Origin: Paraburkholderia phenazinium
GTDB taxonomy: Bacteria; Pseudomonadota; Gammaproteobacteria; Burkholderiales; Burkholderiaceae
Direction: 5' to 3'
Assembly (NCBI RefSeq): GCF_900100735.1
Contig: NZ_FNCJ01000010.1
Coordinates: 186,001 to 250,000, forward strand
Length of the DNA stretch: 64,000 nucleotides
A model generated the notes under the pieces. That model was not told the origin of the DNA and did no database searches. It was given only the letters and a program-made list of their open reading frames with translations. Position 1 is the stretch's first letter, and every line of letters starts with the position of its first letter. Below are positions 8,656 through 18,619 of this stretch, one piece after another. Made by a program: the position numbers and the translations under genes.

Positions 8656-9258
8656 TCAGGCCGCCGCGCGTGGCGCCGGCGGTTCTAAATCTTCTGCGTC
8701 GCAAAACGCGAGCACGTCGTCGACATACTGCTCGAACTCGCTGATCGCGTGGTCGCTGCCTTCAATCAGCGTGGTGCGGGCGCCCGGATAGTGCGCGAGC
8801 ATCTCGCGGTAATCGAGCACTTCGTCGCCGGTCGCAGCTATCAAATAATAGCGTTCGGGCCGCGTGATCGATGCGACCCCGAGTGCGCGCAACTCATCCA
8901 GATGATGCGGCTCGACGACGATGCTGCCGCCGCCGTGCCACAGCGGCTGTTCGCCGAGGTACTGGCTGAGATCGCGCTGCGGCACGACCGCTGGATTCAG
9001 CAGCACCGCCGGCCAGCCATGCTTTTCGGCGAGGTGCGTGGCGAAATAGCCGCCGAGCGAACTGCCGACCACCGTCACCTGTTGCGTCCCCGCCGCGGCC
9101 ACCAGCGATTCAGCCAGCGCGATCGTCTCGAGCGGCGACACGGGCAGCATCGGGCAACACCACTCCGCCGAGCGGCCGAGTTCCGCCAGACGCGCCGCCA
9201 TCACGCGCGCCTTGAACGAATTCGGCGAGGAACGGAAGCCGTGCAGATAAAGGATCAC
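8656..9258 (-). CDS. YqiA/YcfP-family alpha/beta-hydrolase (esterase)
   Basis: 200-aa protein starting at GTG, whose codon overlaps the mpl stop as GTGA. The N-terminus reads YLHGFRSSP, typical of the YqiA family. The nucleophile elbow GSSLGG contains Ser67, a late Asp lies in the ATGDEVLDY segment, and the catalytic His is in GSDHAISEF near the end. Predicted cytoplasmic esterase with unknown physiological substrate. Longer in-frame extensions upstream overlap mpl deeply and are not family-like. 130 bases separate it from the RNB gene, with nothing obvious between. Confidence 0.85.
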   Translation of the reverse strand: MILYLHGFRSSPNSFKARVMAARLAELGRSAEWCCPMLPVSPLETIALAESLVAAAGTQQVTVVGSSLGGYFATHLAEKHGWPAVLLNPAVVPQRDLSQYLGEQPLWHGGGSIVVEPHHLDELRALGVASITRPERYYLIAATGDEVLDYREMLAHYPGARTTLIEGSDHAISEFEQYVDDVLAFCDAEDLEPPAPRAAA

Positions 9259-10694
9259 GCTGCGCCCCGCCCGGGTGAAGCCGGTTGCGCCTGAGCCGTC
9301 CGCGCCTGAACCGGCCGTGCCGAGAGCGCATCGAGCAGCTTCTGGTGGACGCCGCCAAAGCCGCCATTGCTCATCACCAGCACCTGGTCGCCCGGCTGCG
9401 CCGCCGCCACGACCGCTTTGACGAGCGCATCGAGGTTGTCGAAGGCCTTCGCCTTGTCGCCGAGCGGCGCCAGCGCTTCGCCGAGATCCCAACCCAGCGC
9501 GTCGCGTCCGCTCGGCGCGCCGTAGCCGAACACGAGGTCTGCGTCAGCGAGGCTTCCCGGCAATTGCGCCTTCATCACGCCCAGCTTCATGGTGTTCGAG
9601 CGCGGTTCCAGCACGGCGAGAATGCGCGTCCGTTCCCGGCCGACCCGTGTGCGCAGACCCGCGACGGTTGTTTCGATCGCCGTGGGATGGTGGGCGAAGT
9701 CGTCGTACACCGTTACGCCGTCGACGCTGCCGCGCACTTCCATGCGGCGCTTCACATTGCGAAAGCTCGCGAGCGACTGCGCGGCCTGGGCCGGCGGCAC
9801 GCCGACACTGCGCGCCGCGGCGATGGCCGCGATCGCGTTCATGCGATTGTGTTCGCCCTGCACCTGCCAGTCGACCACGCCCGCACGCACACCGTTGTGA
9901 TACACCGCAAAGCGCTCGTCGACGGGCACGCCGTCTTCGGCCGGCAGCGCCTGCCAGCCGCCCTGCACGCCGAAACGCTCCACCTCGCTCCAGCAGCCGC
10001 GCGCCAGCACCCGTTCGAGCGCGTCCTCACGGCCGTTGGTCACGATCCGCCCGATGCCAGGCACCGTACGGACCAGATGGTGGAACTGCGTCTCGATAGC
10101 GGCGAGATCCGGGAAAATATCGGCGTGATCGAACTCGAGGTTGTTCAGGATCGCCGTGCGCGGCCGGTAATGGACAAACTTCGAGCGCTTGTCGAAGAAC
10201 GCGGTGTCGTACTCGTCGGCTTCGATCACGAAGAAGCTCGAATCGGTCAGCCGCGCCGAGACGCCAAAGTTCAGCGGCACGCCGCCAATCAGGAAGCCCG
10301 GGTTGAGGCCGGCGTCCTCGAGGAGCCAGGTGAGCATCGAACTCGTGGTGGTCTTGCCGTGGGTGCCGGCTACCGCCAGCACCCACTTGCCGTTCAGCAC
10401 ATGCTCGCCAAGCCATTGCGGACCGGACACATAGGGCAAGCCGCGGTCGAGAATCGCCTCCATCAACGGATTGCCGCGCGACACCACATTGCCGATCACG
10501 AACAGATCGGGGTTCAGATCGAGCTGCTCCGCGCCGTAACCCTCTATAAGACGAATGCCTTGGGCCTCGAGCTGCGTGCTCATAGGCGGGTAGACGCCGG
10601 CGTCGCAGCCGGTGACCGTGTGCCCGGCGCCGCGCGCGAGTACCGCGAGACCGCCCATGAACGTGCCGCAGATGCCGAGGATGTGGATGTGCAT
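9255..10694 (-). CDS. mpl: UDP-N-acetylmuramate:L-Ala-gamma-D-Glu-mDAP ligase
   Basis: 479-aa Mur ligase of the murein recycling pathway. It joins recovered tripeptide to UDP-MurNAc, returning it to peptidoglycan synthesis. MHIHILGICGTFMGG at the N-terminus is diagnostic for Mpl rather than MurC. The P-loop GTHGKTTT is at 110-117, followed by the central ligase motif FFVIEADEYDTAFFDKRSK. Start chosen at the family ATG; about 60 extra in-frame codons upstream are not conserved in type. It works with ampD (25840-26436), which releases the peptide from anhydro-muropeptides. Confidence 0.95.
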   Translation of the reverse strand: MHIHILGICGTFMGGLAVLARGAGHTVTGCDAGVYPPMSTQLEAQGIRLIEGYGAEQLDLNPDLFVIGNVVSRGNPLMEAILDRGLPYVSGPQWLGEHVLNGKWVLAVAGTHGKTTTSSMLTWLLEDAGLNPGFLIGGVPLNFGVSARLTDSSFFVIEADEYDTAFFDKRSKFVHYRPRTAILNNLEFDHADIFPDLAAIETQFHHLVRTVPGIGRIVTNGREDALERVLARGCWSEVERFGVQGGWQALPAEDGVPVDERFAVYHNGVRAGVVDWQVQGEHNRMNAIAAIAAARSVGVPPAQAAQSLASFRNVKRRMEVRGSVDGVTVYDDFAHHPTAIETTVAGLRTRVGRERTRILAVLEPRSNTMKLGVMKAQLPGSLADADLVFGYGAPSGRDALGWDLGEALAPLGDKAKAFDNLDALVKAVVAAAQPGDQVLVMSNGGFGGVHQKLLDALSARPVQARTAQAQPASPGRGAA

Positions 10695-10907
10695 AAGCCT
10701 GTCGTGCCGCGCGGGCGAATTTTTGCGTGGGAAGAGGTGTGCAGGAGGGGCCGAAAAGGTCCGTCTGCAAAGGACGCTATTGTAACCGACACCCTCTGAT
10801 CGCCCTACGCAGCGCGGAAGGGCTCGGGGCTGCCCGGGCGAGCGGACGCTGGCATGCCGCCCCGGCACCCCCAAAGGGCGCCCTTCAATCTCTAGTATGA
10901 TTGTGAG

Positions 10908-11561
10908 ATGGTTCGCAAATCACATTTCGATCCGCAGCGGGTGCGCGAGGAAATCGCCATTGCCGCTGCGCGGATGATCGCCGAGGACGGTCTGGACTAT
11001 TCGACGGCCAAGCGCAAGGCTGCGCGGCAGGTCGTCGGAGAGACGCGCGTGTCCGGCGAATGGCTGCCGGATAACGACCAGATCGAAGAAGAAATCCGCG
11101 AATACCAGTCGCTCTTCCAGGGCGACAGTCAGCCGGCGGTGCTGCGCCGCCTGCGCGGCGTCGCGCTCGACTGGATGCAGCGGCTCGCGCCGTTCAACCC
11201 GTATCTGACCGGCGCAGTGCTGAACGGCACGGCGGGCGAACACTCGGATGTGTATCTGCAGGCGTTCTGCGACAACCCCAAAGACGTCGCGATCTATTTT
11301 CTCAACGCCAACGTGCAATACGATGTCTCGGAGACGCGCCATTTCGCCGGCCGCGGCTATGTCGAGACGCTCAGCTTCATGTGGCGGCCTGAGCGCGAGG
11401 CGCACGGCGCCGACCCGGTCGGCGTGCACGTCGCGCTGTACGGCACGGACGACCTGCGCGGCGCGGTGCGTGCCGACGCCCGCGGCCGTCACGCGCGGGC
11501 CAGCGTCCAGGCCGTGCAGGCGCTGCTCGACGAGAGCAGCGTAACCTCCCCCAACAATTGA
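10908..11561 (+). CDS. Conserved hypothetical protein, possible nucleotidyltransferase-like fold
   Basis: 217-aa soluble protein not recognised with certainty. The N-terminal third is helical and charged (DPQRVREEIAIAAARMIAEDG, then EEEIREYQSLFQ). The segment LTGAVLNGTAGEHSDVYLQAF near residue 100 resembles the G-S-x-A-x-G-x-x-S-D-x-D pattern of minimal nucleotidyltransferases, but Ser is Thr and the second Asp is lost, so it may be inactive. It is divergent from mpl, with about 210 bases between. The last codon is 10 bases before the TlpA-like gene, so the two are probably cotranscribed. A TATGAT hexamer lies just upstream of the start. Confidence 0.7.
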   Translation: MVRKSHFDPQRVREEIAIAAARMIAEDGLDYSTAKRKAARQVVGETRVSGEWLPDNDQIEEEIREYQSLFQGDSQPAVLRRLRGVALDWMQRLAPFNPYLTGAVLNGTAGEHSDVYLQAFCDNPKDVAIYFLNANVQYDVSETRHFAGRGYVETLSFMWRPEREAHGADPVGVHVALYGTDDLRGAVRADARGRHARASVQAVQALLDESSVTSPNN

Positions 11562-11571
11562 TCGGAAAGCA

Positions 11572-12123
11572 ATGAAGACCAAGCGGATACTCGCCTGTGC
11601 GGTTGTAGCGATGATCGCGGCAGGTGTGGGCGTACTCACCGGCCACAGCGTGCTGAACGCAGACGGCGTGGACGTCGCTCAAGCGGCCCAACCGGCGCCG
11701 CAAAGCGCCGTCACACAGTTGTGGACCGCGCCCGTCACCAATCCCGACGGCAAGCCGCAGTCGCTGAGCCTATTTAAGGGACACCCAGTCGTGATCAACT
11801 TCTGGGCCTCGTGGTGCGGGCCGTGCGTCGAGGAAATGCCCACGCTCGCCCAGTTGCATCGCGAGTACGCGAAGAAAGGCATTGAATTCGTCGGACTTGG
11901 GGTCGATTCCGACAAAAATGTGAAGGCTTTCCTGCAAAAGGTGCCGGTCGACTACCCCGTCTATGTGATCGGCTTCGGCGGCGCGGACCTCGCCCGGGCC
12001 TTCGGCAATAATGCGGGCGGACTGCCTTATACCGTCGTCATCGACGCAAACGGCAACGTTCGGTCGACAAAATTAGGTCAAATTCAGCCGAAAGAGCTAA
12101 AACAGACGCTCGACGCGCTGTAA
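11572..12123 (+). CDS. TlpA-like membrane-anchored thiol-disulfide oxidoreductase
   Basis: 183-aa protein with an N-terminal hydrophobic segment (residues about 6-25) that could be a signal anchor. A thioredoxin fold follows with the active site WCGPC (Cys82, Cys85) and a cis-Pro region GGLPYTVVID. Of the TlpA/ResA class, it probably reduces periplasmic disulfides, for instance during cytochrome c maturation or protection of secreted proteins. Which of these it does is inference. Cotranscribed with the upstream hypothetical gene at 10-base spacing. Confidence 0.88.
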   Translation: MKTKRILACAVVAMIAAGVGVLTGHSVLNADGVDVAQAAQPAPQSAVTQLWTAPVTNPDGKPQSLSLFKGHPVVINFWASWCGPCVEEMPTLAQLHREYAKKGIEFVGLGVDSDKNVKAFLQKVPVDYPVYVIGFGGADLARAFGNNAGGLPYTVVIDANGNVRSTKLGQIQPKELKQTLDAL

Positions 12124-12317
12124 ACTTCACATTCGCCTAAGGTTTAATTGTGGCCGGAACAGGCCGGATTGCGCGCAGATTGCATAAAATTGCGAGAAGT
12201 TGCGCGTCCCGGCGCTCCGTCGAAAGCCGCCGGAATCAATCCTTCTGCGCGTGAAACTAGACAAGTTTCTCTAATAAGCGCTAAAGTGCGCCCAATTCCA
12301 CGGAAATAGAAGCGACC

Positions 12318-12773
12318 ATGACGCGACTGCTGGTACTGCACGGACCTAACCTCAACCTTCTCGGCACCCGGGAACCGGAGGTCTATGGTCACGTGACGCT
12401 GCCACAGATCGATCAGGCGCTGGCGGACCGCGCAGCGGACGCTAGCGTCGAGCTCGCGTCGTTCCAGAGCAACCATGAGGGCGCCCTGGTCGATCGCATC
12501 CAGTCCGCACGGATCGAGAAAACCGATTTCATTCTGATCAATCCCGCCGCGTACACGCACACCAGCGTGGCGATTCGGGACGCACTGGCGGGGGTCGGCA
12601 TCCCGTTCGTCGAGATTCATCTGTCGAACGTGCATCGTCGCGAACCGTTCCGGCATCACTCGTATTTCTCCGACCAGGCAGAGGGCGTCATTTGCGGCCT
12701 CGGCTGGAAGGGATATCTGTACGCACTCGAATTCGCGCTCGACCGGCTCGCCGCCGGCACACAGCGCGGCTGA
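12318..12773 (+). CDS. aroQ: 3-dehydroquinate dehydratase, type II
   Basis: 151-aa dodecameric-type enzyme that dehydrates 3-dehydroquinate to 3-dehydroshikimate, the step before AroE. The N-terminus [16 protein letters not shown] is the family signature with catalytic Tyr23. [16 protein letters not shown] and [11 protein letters not shown] complete the active site. Normal length. About 190 bases separate it from the TlpA-like gene; TAGACA and TAAAGT hexamers 18 bases apart in that gap could be its promoter. accB begins 69 bases downstream. Confidence 0.96.
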   Translation: MTRLLVLHGPNLNLLGTREPEVYGHVTLPQIDQALADRAADASVELASFQSNHEGALVDRIQSARIEKTDFILINPAAYTHTSVAIRDALAGVGIPFVEIHLSNVHRREPFRHHSYFSDQAEGVICGLGWKGYLYALEFALDRLAAGTQRG

Positions 12774-12842
12774 TTCCAACAAACCTATTCTGAGCCGGCA
12801 GGCAACGCCGCCGGCACTTCACGCATTGAAAGGGGATGCCCA

Positions 12843-13313
12843 ATGGATCTACGTAAACTGAAGACTCTGATCGACCTCGTCTCCGAGTCCGGCATTTCGG
12901 AACTGGAAGTGACCGAAGGCGAAGGCAAGGTCCGAATCGTCAAGAATGCACCGCCGGTTTACGTCCAGCCGTCCGCTTCCTACGCGCCGCAGTACGCCGC
13001 GCCGGCACCGGCTGTGGGTGCTCCCGCAGAAGCACCGGCCGTCGCTGCGCCTGCCGCACCGGCCGCCGCTGCACCGCAAGGCCATGTGGTGACCTCGCCG
13101 ATGGTCGGCACCTTCTACCGCGCGCCGTCGCCGGGCGCTGAGCCGTTCGTCCAGGTGGGCGACACGGTCAAGGAAGGCCAGACGATCTGCATCATCGAAG
13201 CCATGAAGCTGCTCAACGAGATCGAGTCGGACAAGTCCGGCGTGGTCAAGGAAATCCTCGTCGACAACGGGCAAGCCGTCGAATACGGCCAGCCGCTGTT
13301 CGTGGTCGGCTAA
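12843..13313 (+). CDS. accB: Biotin carboxyl carrier protein of acetyl-CoA carboxylase
   Basis: 156-aa BCCP. The biotinylated lysine is Lys122 in [10 protein letters not shown]. The N-terminal 35 residues form the conserved [17 protein letters not shown] interaction segment. An Ala/Pro-rich flexible linker fills about 45-80, and the lipoyl-like biotinyl domain with its thumb region fills 80-156. It carries CO2 between biotin carboxylase (accC, immediately downstream) and the carboxyltransferase, the first committed step of fatty acid synthesis. A GAAAGGGG sequence just upstream acts as the ribosome binding site. Confidence 0.97.
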   Translation: MDLRKLKTLIDLVSESGISELEVTEGEGKVRIVKNAPPVYVQPSASYAPQYAAPAPAVGAPAEAPAVAAPAAPAAAAPQGHVVTSPMVGTFYRAPSPGAEPFVQVGDTVKEGQTICIIEAMKLLNEIESDKSGVVKEILVDNGQAVEYGQPLFVVG

Positions 13314-13429
13314 CGCGGCACGCTTTGCGTTTGCCGTCCGCGCGCCTGCCAGACCGGGGCGCGCGACCGATCCTCTGAGGCAGCTGCGTTGTGATCAACC
13401 GGCGCCCATTGATGAGTCGAAAACCCGCT

Positions 13430-14797
13430 ATGTTTGAAAAAATTCTCATTGCCAATCGCGGCGAGATCGCGCTCCGGATTCAGCGCGCGTGCCGTGAGCT
13501 CGGCGTCAAGACGGTCGTCGTCTATTCCGAGGCCGACAAGGAAGCCAAGTATGTGAAGCTCGCCGACGAGGCCGTCTGTATCGGCCCGGCGCCTTCCAAC
13601 CTGAGCTACCTGAACATGCCGGCGCTGATCAGCGCGGCCGAAGTCACCGACGCCGAGGCGATTCACCCCGGCTACGGCTTCCTCTCCGAGAACGCCGACT
13701 TCGCCGAGCGCGTCGAGCAGTCCGGCTTCACCTTCATCGGCCCGCGCCCGGAAACGATCCGGATGATGGGCGACAAGGTGACCGCCAAGCAGACCATGAT
13801 CAAGACCGGCGTGCCGTGCGTGCCGGGTTCTGAAGGCGCGTTGCCCGACGATCCGAAAGAGATCGTGAAAATTGCCCGCCAGGTCGGCTATCCGGTGATC
13901 ATCAAGGCAGCCGGCGGCGGCGGTGGCCGCGGCATGCGCGTGGTCCACACGGAAGCGGCGCTCGTCAACGCGGTCAACATGACGCGCGAAGAAGCCGGCC
14001 GTGCCTTCGGCAACCCGCAGGTCTACATGGAGAAATTCCTGGAGAACCCGCGGCACATCGAAATCCAGGTCCTGTCCGACTCGTTCAAGAACGCCGTGTG
14101 GCTCGGCGAGCGCGACTGCTCGATGCAGCGCCGCCACCAGAAGGTGATCGAAGAAGCGCCGGCGCCGGGTATCGCGCGCCGTCTGATCGACCGCATCGGC
14201 GATCGTTGCGCGGACGCCTGCAAGAAGATGGGCTATCTCGGCGCGGGCACGTTCGAGTTCCTGTACGAAAACGGCGAGTTCTACTTCATCGAGATGAACA
14301 CGCGCGTGCAGGTCGAACACCCGGTGACCGAACTGATCACGGGCGTCGACATCGTCCAGGAACAGATCCGCATTGCGGCCGGCGAAAAGCTCGCCTTCCG
14401 CCAGCGCGACATCGTGTTCAAGGGCCATGCGATCGAATGCCGGATCAACGCCGAAGATCCGTTCAAGTTCACTCCGTCGCCGGGACGCCTGACGTCGTGG
14501 CATATGCCGGGCGGCCCTGGCATCCGCGTCGATTCGCACGCGTACAACGGCTATTTCGTACCGCCGAACTACGATTCGATGATCGGCAAGCTGATCGCTT
14601 ACGGCGCAACCCGTGAGCAGGCCATCAAGCGGATGCGTATCGCGCTGTCGGAAATGGTGGTGGAAGGCATTCAGACCAACATCCCGCTGCACCGCGAGCT
14701 GATGCTCGACGCGAAGTTCGTCGAGGGCGGCACCAGCATTCACTACCTCGAAAACCGGCTGGCTGCGAAGCTGCAGGCCGCACCGGAAGAAGCGTAA
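13430..14797 (+). CDS. accC: Biotin carboxylase subunit of acetyl-CoA carboxylase
   Basis: 455-aa ATP-grasp enzyme that carboxylates BCCP-biotin with bicarbonate and ATP. It begins [17 protein letters not shown], matching the family start. In-frame GTG (13391) and ATG (13412) upstream would add 13 or 6 residues and are less likely. The glycine-rich ATP loop [12 protein letters not shown] and the catalytic segment [14 protein letters not shown] are intact. It follows accB with a 116-base gap and is likely in one operon with it. prmA begins 3 bases after the stop. Confidence 0.96.
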   Translation: MFEKILIANRGEIALRIQRACRELGVKTVVVYSEADKEAKYVKLADEAVCIGPAPSNLSYLNMPALISAAEVTDAEAIHPGYGFLSENADFAERVEQSGFTFIGPRPETIRMMGDKVTAKQTMIKTGVPCVPGSEGALPDDPKEIVKIARQVGYPVIIKAAGGGGGRGMRVVHTEAALVNAVNMTREEAGRAFGNPQVYMEKFLENPRHIEIQVLSDSFKNAVWLGERDCSMQRRHQKVIEEAPAPGIARRLIDRIGDRCADACKKMGYLGAGTFEFLYENGEFYFIEMNTRVQVEHPVTELITGVDIVQEQIRIAAGEKLAFRQRDIVFKGHAIECRINAEDPFKFTPSPGRLTSWHMPGGPGIRVDSHAYNGYFVPPNYDSMIGKLIAYGATREQAIKRMRIALSEMVVEGIQTNIPLHRELMLDAKFVEGGTSIHYLENRLAAKLQAAPEEA

Positions 14798-14800
14798 GTC

Positions 14801-15703
14801 ATGAGTTACCGGGAACTGATCGTCGAGCTGGCACGTGAGCACGCAGAGGAGCTATCCGATGCGCTGCTCGAGCTGGGTGCCTTGTCCGTGTCGGTGGAAG
14901 ATGCGGATGCCGATACGCCCGACGAGCAACCGCTCTTCGGCGAACCCGGTCTCACGCCTGATCGCACGGCCTGGCAGCACTCGCGCGTCATCGCGCTGCT
15001 GGCGCCGGAACACGACCCCGCCGTGCTGTTGACGGCGGCGGCCAACGAGCTGGGCCTCGCGCCTGCCCCATCGTTTAGCGTGCGCGAAGTCGAAGAACAG
15101 GACTGGGTGCGGCTCACGCAGTCGCAGTTCGATCCGATTCCGATCGGCCAGCGCATCTGGGTGGTGCCGTCCTGGCATGACGCGCCGGACCCCGACGCTC
15201 TCGTGCTCGAACTCGACCCCGGCCTCGCCTTCGGCACCGGCAGTCATCCGACCACGCGCCTATGCATGGAGTGGCTGGAGCAGGCGGTGGCGCCGAACCA
15301 GTCGGTGCTCGATTACGGCTGCGGCTCCGGCATCCTCGCCATTCTCGCGAAGAAGTGCGGCGCCAACCCGGTCTACGGTATCGACATCGATCCACAAGCG
15401 GTCGAATCCGCTCGCCACAACAGCGAGCGCAATCGCGCCGAGGTCACCTACGGGCTGCCCGAAGATTGCCCGGCCGGCGAGTTCGATATCGTCGTTGCCA
15501 ATATTCTGTCCAATCCACTCAAGCTGATGGCCTCGATGCTGTCGTCGAAGGTGAAACCGGGCGGACGCCTTGCGCTGTCGGGCATTCTCGCCCGTCAGGC
15601 AGAAGAAGTCGCGCGCGTTTATCAGCAGTGGATCGACATCGCCGTCTGGCGTGAACACGAAGGTTGGGTATGCCTGGCGGGAACGCGCCGGGAAAGCCAT
15701 TAG
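14801..15703 (+). CDS. prmA: Ribosomal protein L11 methyltransferase
   Basis: 300-aa SAM-dependent methyltransferase that trimethylates ribosomal protein L11. The N-terminal substrate-recognition domain (about 1-100) is acidic. The C-terminal class I methyltransferase domain has [14 protein letters not shown], motif [14 protein letters not shown], and NILSNPL, the family equivalent of NPPY-type motifs. Normal length. Located three bases after accC, an arrangement that makes cotranscription likely. Confidence 0.96.
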   Translation: MSYRELIVELAREHAEELSDALLELGALSVSVEDADADTPDEQPLFGEPGLTPDRTAWQHSRVIALLAPEHDPAVLLTAAANELGLAPAPSFSVREVEEQDWVRLTQSQFDPIPIGQRIWVVPSWHDAPDPDALVLELDPGLAFGTGSHPTTRLCMEWLEQAVAPNQSVLDYGCGSGILAILAKKCGANPVYGIDIDPQAVESARHNSERNRAEVTYGLPEDCPAGEFDIVVANILSNPLKLMASMLSSKVKPGGRLALSGILARQAEEVARVYQQWIDIAVWREHEGWVCLAGTRRESH

Positions 15704-15751
15704 AATAAGACGTATTGTCCAACTAACGGCCCTGCGGCCAACCGGCTCAAT

Positions 15752-16963
15752 ATGCTCCTGGCGACCCGCTGTCCTTTCTGCGAAACGGTCTTCCGGCTCC
15801 AGCCCGCGCAGCTCTCGCTGCGCCGCGGCCTCGTGCGCTGCGGGCATTGCCAGGAAGTGTTCGACGCTTCGAGCAGTCTGTATGAAACCGCCGAGGGCGC
15901 CGATTTCGCCAACGCCACCCCGGTTTCCGCGGCGGCGGTCAGCGCGCTAAGCGCGAACGGCGGCGCAAGCGCGCCGCCCAAAGCACCGGACTTCAGCGCC
16001 GAGGCCTGGAATCCATGGGCCCCTCAGCCTGACGCCGCGATCGACCAGACCCTGCTCCACAACGCGACCAACCTGCCGCTGGCGCCCGTTGCCGCCAGCG
16101 TCGCGGTCACCCCGCGGCATGCCGATGAGCCGCAGATGCGGCCGGCAGGTGTCGAAACGGATGCTGTCCTGGACCGGGAACCCGTGTTTGCGGCCGCACC
16201 CGAGCCGCTCAGCGCGGCGAGCCAGCACGCCACCAGGGCCGAAGCGGCACCCGAAGCCGCCCCTGAACCGGCGCCGCGAGCATGGCGGCCGCTGGAGCGC
16301 CCCGAGGACGAACCCGCACTGCAGCCAGACGCGCAAGCAGCGGCAGCCGCGCTGCGCAGCGCCCCGGATCGCGAGCCGCATTTCGGCACGGCAGCAGCGG
16401 CCACCCCCTTCGCCGTCAATCCGCCGGCGGACGAAGCCGATCCGTTTCCGGTCGTCCGCGAAACCCGTGTGCCCGCACCGCGGCGGCTCGGCTGGCGCAT
16501 CGTCGGCGCGCTCGTCGCGGTGCTGCTTTTCATCGGACTACTGGCCCAACTCGCGTGGTGGCAGCGCGAGACGATCATGGTGGATTGGCCAGACTCGCAA
16601 GCGCTCTACGCCCAGGCCTGCGACCCGCTCGGCTGCACGGTCACGCCGCCGCACGCGATCGACGGCCTGCAGGTCGAGCCGTCCGACTTGCGGCAGATCG
16701 ACGGCCCGCACAAGCTCGAACTGAAGATGCCGCTGCGCAATCGCTATAACGTGGCGCTGGCCTACCCGGCCATCGAACTCACGCTGCTCGACGACCAGAA
16801 CAACGTCGCCGTGCGCCGCGTGCTGTGGCCGCAGGACTACGTCAAACCCGGCACGCCGATCGCGGCCGGCCTGCCCGCTCGCACGACCCAAACCATGATC
16901 GTGCATCTGGATACCGGCAACACCGTCGCATCGAATTTCCGGGTACAGATTTTTTACCCTTGA
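15752..16963 (+). CDS. Zinc-ribbon and DUF3426 membrane protein
   Basis: 403-aa protein. Residues 1-40 form an MJ0042-type zinc ribbon with two CxxC pairs (CPFC and CGHC). A long Ala/Pro/Glu-rich linker follows to about 240. One transmembrane helix lies at about 247-268, and the C-terminal DUF3426 domain occupies about 280-403. The domain order places the zinc ribbon in the cytoplasm and DUF3426 in the periplasm. Function unknown. The ATG chosen lies 48 bases after prmA, which suggests cotranscription. Confidence 0.85.
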   Translation: MLLATRCPFCETVFRLQPAQLSLRRGLVRCGHCQEVFDASSSLYETAEGADFANATPVSAAAVSALSANGGASAPPKAPDFSAEAWNPWAPQPDAAIDQTLLHNATNLPLAPVAASVAVTPRHADEPQMRPAGVETDAVLDREPVFAAAPEPLSAASQHATRAEAAPEAAPEPAPRAWRPLERPEDEPALQPDAQAAAAALRSAPDREPHFGTAAAATPFAVNPPADEADPFPVVRETRVPAPRRLGWRIVGALVAVLLFIGLLAQLAWWQRETIMVDWPDSQALYAQACDPLGCTVTPPHAIDGLQVEPSDLRQIDGPHKLELKMPLRNRYNVALAYPAIELTLLDDQNNVAVRRVLWPQDYVKPGTPIAAGLPARTTQTMIVHLDTGNTVASNFRVQIFYP

Positions 16964-17044
16964 ACACAAGCTGCAGCATTCTTGCGCGCCTGGAGCACTC
17001 GGGCGCGTTCACCGTCAATCCCTGACGAATCTTCGGAGCACAAC

Positions 17045-17545
17045 ATGAGTCAAGTCACGCTGGGTGGCAACCCGATCGAAGTAGCCGGCACGTTCCCGAC
17101 CGTGGGCCACAAGGCACCCGCTTTCTCGCTGGTCGGCAAGGATCTCAAGCCGGTCACGCTCGCCGATTTCGCCGGCAAGCGCAAAGTGCTGAACATCGTG
17201 CCGAGCCTGGACACGCCGACCTGCGCCACCTCGACGCGCAAGTTCAACGAGGCCGCCGGCAAGCTGTCGAACACGGCCGTGATCGTCGTGTCGGGCGACC
17301 TGCCGTTCGCGGCCACGCGCTTTTGCACGACCGAAGGCATCGAAAACGTCCTGACCGCCTCGACCTTCCGCGGCCATGAGTTCGCCCAAGCCTATGGCGT
17401 GGACGTCACGAGCGGCCCGCTGACCGGCCTGACGGCTCGCGCCGTGGTCGTGATCGACGAAAACGACAACGTGGTTCACGCCGAACTCGTTAGCGAAATC
17501 AAGAACGAACCGAACTACGACGCAGCACTCGCCGCGCTGAAGTAA
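17045..17545 (+). CDS. tpx: Thiol peroxidase, atypical 2-Cys peroxiredoxin
   Basis: 166-aa Tpx that reduces hydroperoxides using thioredoxin. The peroxidatic Cys60 lies in [16 protein letters not shown] and the resolving Cys94 in [11 protein letters not shown], both at the positions known for E. coli Tpx. Length is normal. The start is the ATG after CGGAGCACAAC; a longer frame upstream is not family-like. Alone on its transcript as far as can be seen, with 81 bases before it. Confidence 0.96.
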   Translation: MSQVTLGGNPIEVAGTFPTVGHKAPAFSLVGKDLKPVTLADFAGKRKVLNIVPSLDTPTCATSTRKFNEAAGKLSNTAVIVVSGDLPFAATRFCTTEGIENVLTASTFRGHEFAQAYGVDVTSGPLTGLTARAVVVIDENDNVVHAELVSEIKNEPNYDAALAALK

Positions 17546-17652
17546 GCCTCTCGCGCCCGATCCAGCGCCGCGCCTCGAGCGCGGCGCTTTTGCGTCGTGG
17601 CATGCTTTTGTTAAATGTTTTACCCAGTTCGACTTTTACAGGACCACTCGCC

Positions 17653-18591
17653 TTGGCTACGCTGATTTGCGGTTCGCTCGCCTACGACAACATCATGACC
17701 TTTGAGGGCCGCTTTCGGGAGCACATCCTGCCGGAGCAGGTCCACATCCTCAACGTGAGCTTCCTTGTGCCGACGATGCGCCGCGAATTCGGCGGCTGCG
17801 CGGGCAACATGGCTTACTCGCTGCACCTGCTGGGCGGCGACGCCCGCATCATGGGCACGCTCGGCGCGGTCGACGCGCAACTCTATCTTGATCGCTTCGA
17901 CCAGCTCGGCCTGTCGCGGGAACACGTGCTGGTCCTGCCGGACACGTACTCGGCGCAGGCGATGATCACCACCGATCTCGAAAACAACCAGATCACCGCC
18001 TTCCACCCGGGCGCGATGATGCAGGCGCACCTGAACCACGCAGACGAGGCGAAAGACATCACGCTCGCCATCGTGGGACCGGACGGCTATCAAGGCATGA
18101 TCCAACACTCCGAACGGCTGGCGGCCGCCGGCGTGCCGTTTATCTTCGATCCGGGCCAGGGTTTGCCGCTGTTCGACGGTGCGTCGCTGCGCCGCATGAT
18201 TGAACTTGCTACTTACGTAGCTGTCAACGATTACGAAGCCAAACTGGTGAGCGACAAAACGGGCTGGTCGGTCGAAGAGATCGCCAGCCGGGTCGAAGCA
18301 CTGATCGTGACGCGCGGCGAGCATGGTTCGCAAATCCATCATGCAACCGGCATCGAAGAGATTCCCGCCGTCACGGCCAAGCAGGTCCTCGACCCGACCG
18401 GTTGCGGCGACGCCTTCCGCGGCGGCCTGCTCTACGGCATCGAGAAGCAGCTTGGCTGGGCCACCACGGGCCGTCTGGCGAGCCTGATGGGCGCGCTCAA
18501 GATCGAGCATCAAGGGCCGCAAAACTACGCGCCCACGCGGGCGGAAATCAACGAACGGTTCAAGCAGGCGTTTGGATACGACCTGCCGTAA
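17653..18591 (+). CDS. PfkB-family carbohydrate kinase, probable adenosine kinase
   Basis: 312-aa ribokinase-type kinase starting at TTG (read as Met), preceded by CAGGA at 9 bases. The sequence ATLICGSLAYDNIM fits the family start, whereas in-frame codons upstream read as non-homologous filler. GGCAGNMAYSLHLLGG is the substrate-side signature, and DPTGCGDAFRGG near residue 250 holds the catalytic aspartate and anion hole. Proteins of this subgroup in beta-proteobacteria are usually labelled adenosine kinase, but the substrate cannot be settled from sequence alone. Confidence 0.85.
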   Translation: MATLICGSLAYDNIMTFEGRFREHILPEQVHILNVSFLVPTMRREFGGCAGNMAYSLHLLGGDARIMGTLGAVDAQLYLDRFDQLGLSREHVLVLPDTYSAQAMITTDLENNQITAFHPGAMMQAHLNHADEAKDITLAIVGPDGYQGMIQHSERLAAAGVPFIFDPGQGLPLFDGASLRRMIELATYVAVNDYEAKLVSDKTGWSVEEIASRVEALIVTRGEHGSQIHHATGIEEIPAVTAKQVLDPTGCGDAFRGGLLYGIEKQLGWATTGRLASLMGALKIEHQGPQNYAPTRAEINERFKQAFGYDLP

Positions 18592-18619
18592 GGCCGAAGA
18601 GCTAATTTGGAGTTAGGGA

